Assembly (NCBI RefSeq): GCF_050947335.1
Contig: NC_134991.1
Span: forward strand, 4,030,001-4,094,000
Length of the DNA: 64,000 bases
From: Megachile rotundata
Taxonomy: Eukaryota > Arthropoda > Insecta > Hymenoptera > Megachilidae
Direction: 5' to 3'
Made by a program: the position numbers and the translations under genes. The stretch's first letter is position 1. The number at the start of each line of letters is the position of its first letter. Positions 56,331 to 64,000 of the stretch are shown piece after piece. Under the pieces are notes generated by a model that was given only the letters and a program-made list of their open reading frames with translations, ran no database searches and was not told the DNA's origin.

Positions 56331-57263
56331 CCCATTCGAGATCGCTTGCAAACTGTGTGTGCAATCGATTTCCGAGGTTACAAGATCGGTTGCACACCGA
56401 TCAGGTGTGTAATAGTAGTAATGAGCAATTATTAGTTGTTCTGAATAATGTAGTTGTCGAGGTAAGACTTTTTTTGTATTGTGGGAATGAGAGAATGACG
56501 CTGTCAGTGACCGACTGACCGAATGTCGGTAATTGATCATCGATAATAAATGTTAATCGTCGGTAATAATATTGTAAATTCTTATAAGTTATTGACAGTT
56601 CAAGACGCTATAAAGCGAGCGGGCTTGATGTGTGTTTTTTTAAAAAGAAAGGAGCGTTATTTATTAGAAACCTTGTCGTAAAGAAGACGCATTAGAAAAA
56701 TAGGCGGAAAAGTCGAAAAAGTCGTGAAAGTTTTTGTATTTATTGAAAGGTTGTAAAAGTCGTTTAATTTTAAAAGTTCTGTGTTTTGCTAAATGGTGTT
56801 AAAGTTAAGTTTTATTTTGTTAATGTTTGTGTTAAAAATTTTTTTTCTTGTTAAATAATAAAAGGAGTTTACTTTTGCACAAAACCAAATCAAAATGGTG
56901 TAAAACCATTCTTGTCATTTTAATTCCTACATTTTTAATAATACAATTTTTTTTATTAATAAAGTATCTGTTAATTACAGAAAAACAATTTGGCATCGAT
57001 TTTTGTTTCATTGTTTTTTTTTTTTTTTTTTTCTATTTTACCTCATATTACACACATGGTGTTCAATCCGCTTCTCGCAATACAAATATTCCGAGGAACG
57101 AGGTACACATTCGGTGTGCAATCATCTTATTTATGCGAATTCACTTATGAATTCGGTGATGTACACAGTAAATAAGTTGTTCTATTAAAAAAAAAATAAT
57201 ATGAAGATAACAAAATTTCACTCCTGGGGACCGTGTTCGAAAAAAATTGCCGTCTCGAATGGG
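56331..57263. mobile_element. TTAA-flanked non-autonomous element (piggyBac-like)
   Basis: CCCATTCGAGA lies at both ends in inverse orientation and TTAA flanks each end (56327-56330 and 57264-57267). Subterminal segments are also inverted relatives, with TTGCACACCGA on the left and TCGGTGTGCAA on the right. The 933 bp contain a T18-like homopolymer and no transposase; the 100-codon ORF at 56848 is low-complexity. The CCC start plus TTAA is the piggyBac pattern. Confidence 0.7.
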
Positions 57264-57267
57264 TTAA

Positions 57268-58900
57268 CAAGAAATTCGAAATAGCGGAAATTTACTCAAG
57301 TGATCTAAATGAACAATTCAGTTTAAACCCGCATTCATACCATGATTAAGTATTAATTAAAGAAACAAAACAAATATTATGCACATAAAACAAGCAAAAA
57401 CGAATTGTCTAAAAACATTTGTGGAAACGAAAAGCCATATTACTATCATTATATCGTTCATTTTGTCACCGCTCTCTTACAGTAAACAGTGAATCAATTT
57501 GATCTAAAACGTAATTACAAATGATATCTTTTCGTAATAACCCATTCAATTATTTTCTCATTTTAAATTGTGTAGGATGTATAGCGGAAAAAAGAGGATT
57601 ATGAAGAATTCGAATGTGAAACAGGGAAGAACTCCAAATTTTCGCAGTTTTAATAATAAAGCACCGCTCTTAAGAATTTATGGGGCGGAGACGTGCATCG
57701 TCATCCCCTTTACTCTGATCAGTTAAACGAAGACGTAACAGAAAAAGGAACATTCATTAATGGATTAAGCCTTCGTCGTCTACTCGATAAATTATCGCAA
57801 GGTGTTCATTCCTCCTTTCGCATTCTGTTGACATTCCAGAGACATTCCAAACGCGCCAAGCATGCTGGAACATACCTCTTACTCCTCCTTACCACCAGCC
57901 TAACGTTAATATGACTCTAATTTCTTATTCCCTTATTAAAAACACTTATACTTGAATAACAACATTTGAACTGAAGTTTTAGCGGAGAATTTCTCATTTT
58001 GCTAATAACATATCGTGGACCGATTAAGGAGGTATTAGCAGCATATCGCGATATTTTAACATAGATGTAAGTGATCGTAAAACTGTAAAACCTGTTGAAT
58101 CTCCACCACCTACATTATCTCTTTTCATATAAGAAACGTTACACTGTAAATAAATAAAATATTTTCAATCGTTGGTTATATTAAAATACCACCAGTCGAT
58201 GACGATCATAGAATTCAAGACGTTAATAAGACTGCTTGCTGCCATAAATAAAAGCTTAAAATAATTATACTATGTCTTTATTTATAGATTTACTAACAAA
58301 GGAAACGCAAAGTAGCCTAATCAAAATCTGAAGAGTATCTTGAAGAATGCCCCGAAATCGTTTTGATCTCTCCACCGAAATGTATTTATGATGAACTGAA
58401 TTCCACGAAAAGTTACCACTCGTCATTGTGTTAGAATAGGGTAGCCCAATTGTGTTACTATATAGAGGCCTAATAGGACCGCTTTAGTGCCTTCATTGCC
58501 TTTTACCTTCCCTGCAGACTCCCTACTGCACCGATTAGTCTAACACGATTATAAGCACTAACTCACTCAGTGACTTACCAACTGCTTTCCACTATCCTTC
58601 AATATCGATAGATCCATGTATGAATAGGGTTCCGTATAACCTATTATATACCCCACCACATAATGATCACTAAAAGCAAAAATGCTTCACAGTAGATGGG
58701 TAGATAATCATGTATGAAATCATAGATCACAAGTAGATGTACTTCAGTTACTTCAGAAAATGTGTTATTTAAATGTAGAATATAGAAAGCAATAATGGGT
58801 AGGTGAAATTTTGCAGAAACTTGTAGGCAACAATGTATACTTCCTTTAAGCATCTTTCCTTTTATTTTTGGGACTTTAAATATAAAAGTCTGGATATTTA
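57268..58900. other. AT-rich sequence with GC-richer patches
   Basis: Patches at 57560-57920 and 58320-58600 are unique. A minus-strand frame of about 21 codons ends at a good donor (GTAAGT, about 58574), but phase and sequence do not fit the phosphatase. No gene called. Confidence 0.3.
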
Positions 58901-58904
58901 TTAT

Positions 58905-59640
58905 TGTATGAATCTACGAATTTACGAATTTACAAATTTACGAATTCACGAATTCACGAATTCACGAATCTATGAATATAGGAATATAGCAATCTAGAAA
59001 ATCAGTAATTAATGAATTTAGGACTCTAGGAATCTAGGAATCTGTGGATCCAGGAATCTAAAAATCTTAGAAAACTAAGAATTTTAGGAACTCACTAACC
59101 CACAGATCGAGGAATCCACGAATCTGGAAACTCAGGAATTTAAGAACCCACAAATTTAAGAATCCATGAATCTGGAAACTCAGGAATTTAAAAACCCACA
59201 AATTTAAGAATCCACAAATGTGGGAACCCGCGGATCTAGGAACTGACAAATCTACAAAGCCACGAATCTATGAACCCACGTATCTACGAATCTACAAACC
59301 CTCGAATCTATGAATCTATGAATCTATTAATTTATAGACCTATAAACCTACGAATCTATGAACCTATGAATCTACGAATCTACGAATCTGCCAATCTTCG
59401 AATCTGCCAATTTACGAATCTATGAATCTGCCAATCTACGAACCTACAAATCTGTCAATCTACGAACCTGCGAATCTACAAAGTTACGAACTTAGAAACT
59501 CATTAATTTATAAATCTAGGTATGCACAAGTCTACAAATCCACAGCTTCACGAATATACGAAACTACGAATTTACAAATCCTCACATCTAGAAATTTCAA
59601 AAACTGGAAATTAAAAATTAAACAAAAAAAATAAGAATTT
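58905..59640. repeat. Octamer-period array 11 (purine strand up), best preserved
   Basis: This is the clearest block: about 85 consecutive units close to CGAATCTA/TGAATCTA/GGAATTTA in strict 8-bp register, including CGAATTCA three times running near 58937. ORFs on both strands here (59067-59249 minus, 59422-59634 plus) have 8-residue repeating peptides because three units equal 24 bp. They are not genes. Confidence 0.9.
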
Positions 59641-59689
59641 TACACCCCCAAATTTGATTTGAAAAGTTCCAAGCTTTCCAACATCCAAG

Positions 59690-60280
59690 TATTAAAATTT
59701 AGAAATTTCAAATTCAAGAAACCTAACTTGAAACATTTTCAAGTTTATCTCAAAATAAAAAAACTTCCAAAGTAAGAAATTAAAAAACTTTAAAACACAG
59801 AAATTATAAATTTTTACAATTTGTAAATAGCACATTGTTTAATGGAAAAATTTATTAGTTTGCAAAATTGATGATATAAACGATAGGATTACGAACATTT
59901 AAAGTTTTAAATTATTAAAAGCTTAAAAACTACGAAATTTCATATTATCCGCCCTCAGTATTTTTCAATTCAGAAATCACAAATATTTAAATTTTCACAA
60001 ACTGGAAAAAATCCAATTTGAAAATTTAAATATTTGAAAATTTCTGTGTGGAAATATACTTTCAAATTTCTGTATTTAAACGTTTGAAAAATTAGAAATT
60101 TAAAATTTAGAAAAATCGAAGTTCCCAATTAAATTTTCAGATTTTCTGAGAAATTCGGACATTTTTAATGTAAAATTATAAAAATGGTCTCAACTTTTTT
60201 CATTTCCAAAATTTCAAATTATCAACTTTTTATTTTGCGACATTTTGTAATTTTTAAATTTGGCGCCGTACAAAAATAGA
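59690..60280. repeat. Octamer-period array 12, more degenerate
   Basis: AATTTAGA/AATTTCAA-like units hold an 8-bp register with more slips than array 11. Both strand types are mixed. Confidence 0.6.
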
Positions 60281-60285
60281 AATTT

Positions 60286-60610
60286 CGGGATTTAGAAATT
60301 CCTTTACATAAATTTCTAAATTTAAAAATATAGAAATTCCTTTACAAAAATTCCTAAATCTACAAGGACAGAAATTCCAACAGTTAGGAAAATACTGAAA
60401 TTTACAAGTTTAGGAATTCCTCTACAAAAATTTCTAAATTTACAAATATAAAAACTTCTTTATAAAAATTCTTAAATGTAAAAGTATAAAAGTACAAATA
60501 TTCCTAAATTTACGAACATAAAAATTCTTTCACAAAAATCCTAAAATTAACAAATCTAAAAATTTGTTTACAGAAATTTCTAAATTTACAAATATAAAAT
60601 TTCCCAACTA
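60286..60610. repeat. Higher-order ~38-bp repeat built on the octamer
   Basis: GAAATTCCTTTACAWAAATT followed by TCTAAATTTAMAAATATA recurs about every 38-42 bp for six to seven copies. This is a higher-order expansion inside the octamer family. Confidence 0.65.
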
Positions 60611-61631
60611 CTCAATTTTACATTTGGGTTTTTCAGAATCTTACATTTCAATGTGAAAAAACCGACTACCCATTAGCGTCTGCGAATGCATGCACAGCGC
60701 CGTTGCTGACGTAATTGCCCGTCCCTGTTCTACAATATTTCAAACTTGCCATCCACATTCTATCGCCTGAAATAAAAATCGAAAACTAAATCGCAGGAAG
60801 ACGCATTTATCAGAGGAGAACTAGTACCTTCTGAGAATGAAATATCGAAAAATGGTCGGCTGAGATCCGCGCACCGAGGCGCCAGCGGTACGTGAAAAAT
60901 GACGAGCGTTAAATTAATTTGACTTCGAATTTGAATTACAGATTCGACGTGGACGAGGAGATGTGTACGGACAACACTCTTCACGCCCTTCTCGCTTCAA
61001 ATTTCCCCATCGGGAGAATCGACTATCGAAAACGAATCTCATCAACGTCCCCGTCATCCTCGTTGTTACCGACATTAATGTTATCCTTTTCCTCCTTTTC
61101 ATCCTTATCGAAAAATCAAATTCAGAACCTTTGCCATATAAAATGTATGCACATAAATTTCACATACCGCTAGGATGACATTGTAATCACTGTTCTCAAA
61201 TTATTAAATAATATTTTCATTCGCTACTTCTCTGTTATCTGGAATATCTGTAAGTAGATATACATGCACGATTTGACATTTAATTATAATTCATTCATTA
61301 ACATTTCTATATTACAGTATTCTAAATAATCAAATTTATATAAACTAACCATGCATCATAAAAAATAAAAAAAAATTGTGTAAGATGTAAATTAAGATGT
61401 AAGTTATCTTTATTGAAAATTATATGATTACTTATTACTTATATCAAATTTTGTTTCCATGATTTGACATTTAATTATTATTTGTTTATTAATATTTCAA
61501 TTCTGTAGTATTATAAAATATACAAAAATTACGTACAATTAAGTATATTGAAACAAATAATTATTTTAATTAAAAAGATAAGCCAAAAGAGTATAAAAAT
61601 CGAATAAAATGATAATGTAAGAGAAAGTAAT
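60611..61631. other. GC-richer island, then AT-rich sequence before the LTR
   Basis: 60660-61140 is unique and GC-richer. On the minus strand CTCAGAAG followed by GTACTA near 60830 could be a donor of a 5' exon, but nothing confirms it. ORFs on both strands lack domains. From 61190 the sequence is AT-rich. Confidence 0.3.
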
Positions 61632-62779
61632 TGTTACGGATAGAACTGGCCAATTGAGGCATTTCAGAGCATGGGATGAGAACTTAAAGATAAACATAAG
61701 ATTTAATGAATTTAGCGGGGTTTTCGGGGACGACTGGTCAAAAGCAGCAGGCATGGCGAGTTTCCATGCCTCGAAGCCCTACGTGCACGGGGAAACCTGT
61801 GGCCGTATTCGTCGAACACCATGAGTGTCTCGGCATGAAAAACACCATCGTAGCACCGGGGGTAACCAATCCGCCCGGGAGTGGTGGTGCTCACCAAAAC
61901 ACCGAGGGCCACTCCGCTCGGGAGAGGTGAGAACCCGGGCGAGGGCGAGCTTGCTTGCCCTGCGCTCCGGCTAGCTGTCTGCGGGATCGGTCGCACTCGA
62001 AGACGATAGATAATTAATTTTTCTAAGAAATGTACACGTGCGTGGTGCACGTGGCAATGGCATGTGGCAAAAGTGGCACGTGGCAAAAGTGGCACGTGGC
62101 ACATGCTCTGAAATTCCGAGAAAAATGCCAATTAATAAGTATTTGATCCACCGCGAAATGCCGGCGAACCCAGGTGCGCACTTCGGCAAAAAAGAAAGGC
62201 ACTCTTCGGCGACGTCTCCTGATACGTAATTTTTGAGAAACGAGTACAAAGGCGCGGACCGCTCCGTTTGACGGCGGGTACCGGCAAGTGCCGGCGCGAC
62301 ATCGGTATCGGCGCGCGGCGTGGCGGCGCGGCGGCTCGGCCGCAAAGGGCGGGCGGCATCGCAAGGATCGGTCGTAGAGGGATGACCGCGAAGCCAAGGT
62401 CGACGGAGGGCACGTGGCAGATTTCGAAGAAATCGGGTGGTTGCTAGGAGACGTCGTAGGGGAGTGAAACATATAAAATAGGCGAGGGCACCGGGCCCGC
62501 ACTTCACTTCGATTCATTCTCTTATATTTGTTGCTACGCGCTTCTTTCTTTATATTTGTTGTTACGAGGCTTCACTTATAGCTTGTCACTACGGGACATA
62601 CTTGTTGTCATTACGGACTTTACTTGTATTTGCAAAGACTTTCGTTGCGGGATCAAGTATTTCGGCTTTGATTGTAATATTGATGTCACTCGCAGACTAA
62701 ATTATAATACGTGTGTTATATAATAATTGAAATAAACTGTGCGTATTCACCGTCGGAAAAATTGAGTTGTTCTGATACA
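61632..62779 (+). mobile_element. 5' LTR of a BEL/Pao retrotransposon
   Basis: TGTTACGGATAGAACT...TTCTGATACA (1148 bp) is followed 5 bp later by a primer-binding site and gag, which fixes it as the 5' LTR. It matches the solo LTR at 35766-36914. It contains four CACGTG boxes between 62035 and 62098 and, near its 3' end (62525-62640), degenerate ~30-bp repeats around TTGTTGTTACG. ORFs on either strand (61712-62517) are artefacts of this GC-rich LTR. Confidence 0.9.
62035..62098. promoter_or_regulatory. CACGTG (E-box) cluster in the LTR
   Basis: CACGTG occurs at 62035, 62048, 62077 and 62093. The last two lie in tandem 16-bp units of the form GGCACGTGGCAAAAGT. The solo LTR has only two such boxes. 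bHLH factors bind CACGTG; a promoter role is inference. Confidence 0.5.
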
Positions 62780-62784
62780 ATTTT

Positions 62785-62803
62785 TGGTGCCGAAACCCGG
62801 GAC
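62785..62803 (+). other. Primer-binding site of the BEL/Pao element
   Basis: TGGTGCCGAAACCCGGGAC begins 5 bp after the LTR. TGGTGCCGAAACCCGGGA is a frequent tRNA-complementary priming site in BEL/Pao and related insect LTR elements. Confidence 0.8.
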
Positions 62804-62890
62804 ACTTTGACCGGACAGACGGTGTTTGACGCGATATCGTGACTTGTGTGGAAGTGCGAGTGACACACAAAGTGGACTTTACTCGAGACA

Positions 62891-64000
62891 ATGGTACGAG
62901 GAAAACGAGCAGCAGCCCAGCAGTCAGGGAAGCAGCCAGCGGCCAAGCGGGGCAGACCAGCAAAGGCGAGAGCATTGGCAGATCCAGGACCAGGACCGGC
63001 AACCATGGAGGACAACGACTCTGCGGGGCCTTCCAGGGCACCGTCTCCCATCCTACCTGTCATCTGACAGGGGCGTCGGGCAACAAGGACCACTGGGAAC
63101 CAGCGGCAGCAGGAGCTGCCAGGAGGCAGCGGTCACGGAGCAGGATGGCAGCAGCGACCCACGGAGGCGAGCATCCCATCCGCAGCCGACGAGGACACGG
63201 ACTTCTCCGACGAGGCGGAGGAAATCCAGGGCAGCGAGGACGACAGGGCAACGCATCAGCCATGGAGCAACAGCACCGCGTTACCAGTAAGGCGTCAGCG
63301 AAACGTGAGTGAGCAATCCCTTATTGACCCGGCTGATCGACTATCCGCGGCTATCGAACGTACGTTAGCGGCGGTACGTGAAGCGTCGCTCGCAGGGGAA
63401 GGAAGTTCGCGATTAGTAAATCGTCTCACAACCGCGAAAGCGTTACCTAGCTTCTCCGGTGATCCCTTAGAGTGGCTACACTTTAAGGAGGCATATATAT
63501 CGTCATCCGAATCGGGCGGATACTCGGACCGCGAAAACATTGCACGATTGTTCGATGCCCTAAAGGGCGAGGCACGCGACGTGGTTAAAACTTTGCTCGC
63601 GAGTAGCCGCGACGCGGACACAATAATAAAGACGTTAGAGTTACATTTCGGGAATAAACGGGCCGCTGCCGAGAAAATCGTCGCGGAGTTAAAGACATTA
63701 CCGGAGATAGATTCGGGGAGAATTTCGCTCGTACAATTCGCGACGAAGTTACGCAGTGCAGTGGTAGCGTTTAAAACGTTTAGGTTGTTGGGGTACCTGC
63801 ACAGCCCCGAACTAGTAAAATCCGTGGGACATAAGATACCGATAGCATTGCGATATGCATATAACCGGTACGCCGTAAGCGTTAGAGAAGAGAAATCGGA
63901 ACTCGAGAAACTCGCGGATTTCATATACGCGGAAGCCGAATTAGCTACGGAAGCTGGGATTTTTGATATCGATTTCACGACGGAACGACCGACACAAAGG
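62891..64000 (+). CDS. Gag of the BEL/Pao retrotransposon (5' part, one in-frame TGA, cut by window end)
   Basis: The frame starts at ATG 62891 (ACAATGG, good context) with a Lys/Arg/Ala-rich N-terminus. It meets one TGA at 63065-63067 (codon 59), then stays open to the window end. After an acidic stretch, the region from about 63305 holds the BEL/Pao Gag core (DUF1759-type): LPSFSGDPLEWLHFKEAY near 63450, then helical segments. Gag coats the retroelement RNA in the particle; protease and polymerase should lie to the right. The TGA may be a disabling mutation, a sequencing error, or a readthrough point. A GTG at 63305 follows the stop but is not a proven start. The 227-codon minus ORF at 63295 is a shadow. 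Confidence 0.75.

Noticed and set aside
58574..58640. Upstream exon of the phosphatase gene with donor GTAAGT
   Set aside because: Joining it in the needed phase creates a stop; the peptide has no family similarity.
59067..59634. Repetitive ORFs encoding 8-residue periodic peptides on both strands
   Set aside because: Periodicity comes from the 8-bp DNA array (24 bp equals 8 codons); there is no other sign of coding.
45955..60650. CRISPR or satellite arrays with spacers
   Set aside because: The repeats are 8-bp degenerate units without spacers in an evident animal genome.
61712..62517. Overlapping minus-strand ORFs of 139, 178 and 164 codons
   Set aside because: They are non-coding LTR sequence, and the frames are not conserved as proteins.
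63295..63978. 227-codon minus-strand ORF
   Set aside because: It is antisense to the BEL/Pao gag frame, which has recognisable motifs on the plus strand.

Overview
The window is AT-rich eukaryotic DNA, most likely from an insect and plausibly a hymenopteran. The evidence is TTAGG-type telomere motifs, an R1-clade retrotransposon, mariner, Ginger-like and TTAA-flanked DNA elements, a BEL/Pao retrotransposon, and one host gene split into very small exons by long introns. No rRNA gene, confident tRNA or CRISPR array was seen.

The only host gene I can support lies on the minus strand. Four exons (53733-53776, 44149-44209, 43918-43964 and 38676-39454) join in phase to encode the C-terminal part of the catalytic domain of a DUSP11/PIR1-like RNA 5'-phosphatase, with the signature HCTHGVNRSGYLICRY. 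A proline/glycine-rich tail follows. The N-terminal exons were not found and probably lie to the right of 53.8 kb or beyond the window. The introns carry a 918-bp Ginger-like element, a TTAA fold-back element and octamer arrays.

Layout: 1-4.8 kb holds dispersed LTR-like repeats and a TA-flanked MITE. 4.8-6.9 kb holds a three-hairpin element end, a decayed non-LTR fragment and a direct repeat. 8.6-13.7 kb holds octamer arrays, a candidate LTR, an element with 37-bp perfect inverted ends, and a 2-kb fold-back element. 14.25-23.3 kb is a GC-rich block that looks subtelomeric: TTAGG motifs, a shared ~95-bp cassette, a broken R1-clade element, a minus-strand non-LTR 3' end whose poly(A) tail abuts TTAGG, and a 127-bp tandem repeat. 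24.6-36.9 kb holds an I-type non-LTR remnant, piggyBac-like and CAGGGTG-type MITEs, a deleted mariner and a solo BEL/Pao LTR. 38.7-53.8 kb is the phosphatase gene. 54-61 kb is octamer arrays plus a TTAA-flanked element. 61.6 kb to the end is the 5' LTR, primer-binding site and gag of a BEL/Pao element.

The strongest unexplained signal is a family of degenerate tandem arrays with a strict 8-bp period (purine-strand consensus near GAATYTAS). About a dozen blocks in both orientations cover roughly 5 kb, and they repeatedly border islands of higher-GC unique sequence. The second is the telomere-like block and its cassette.
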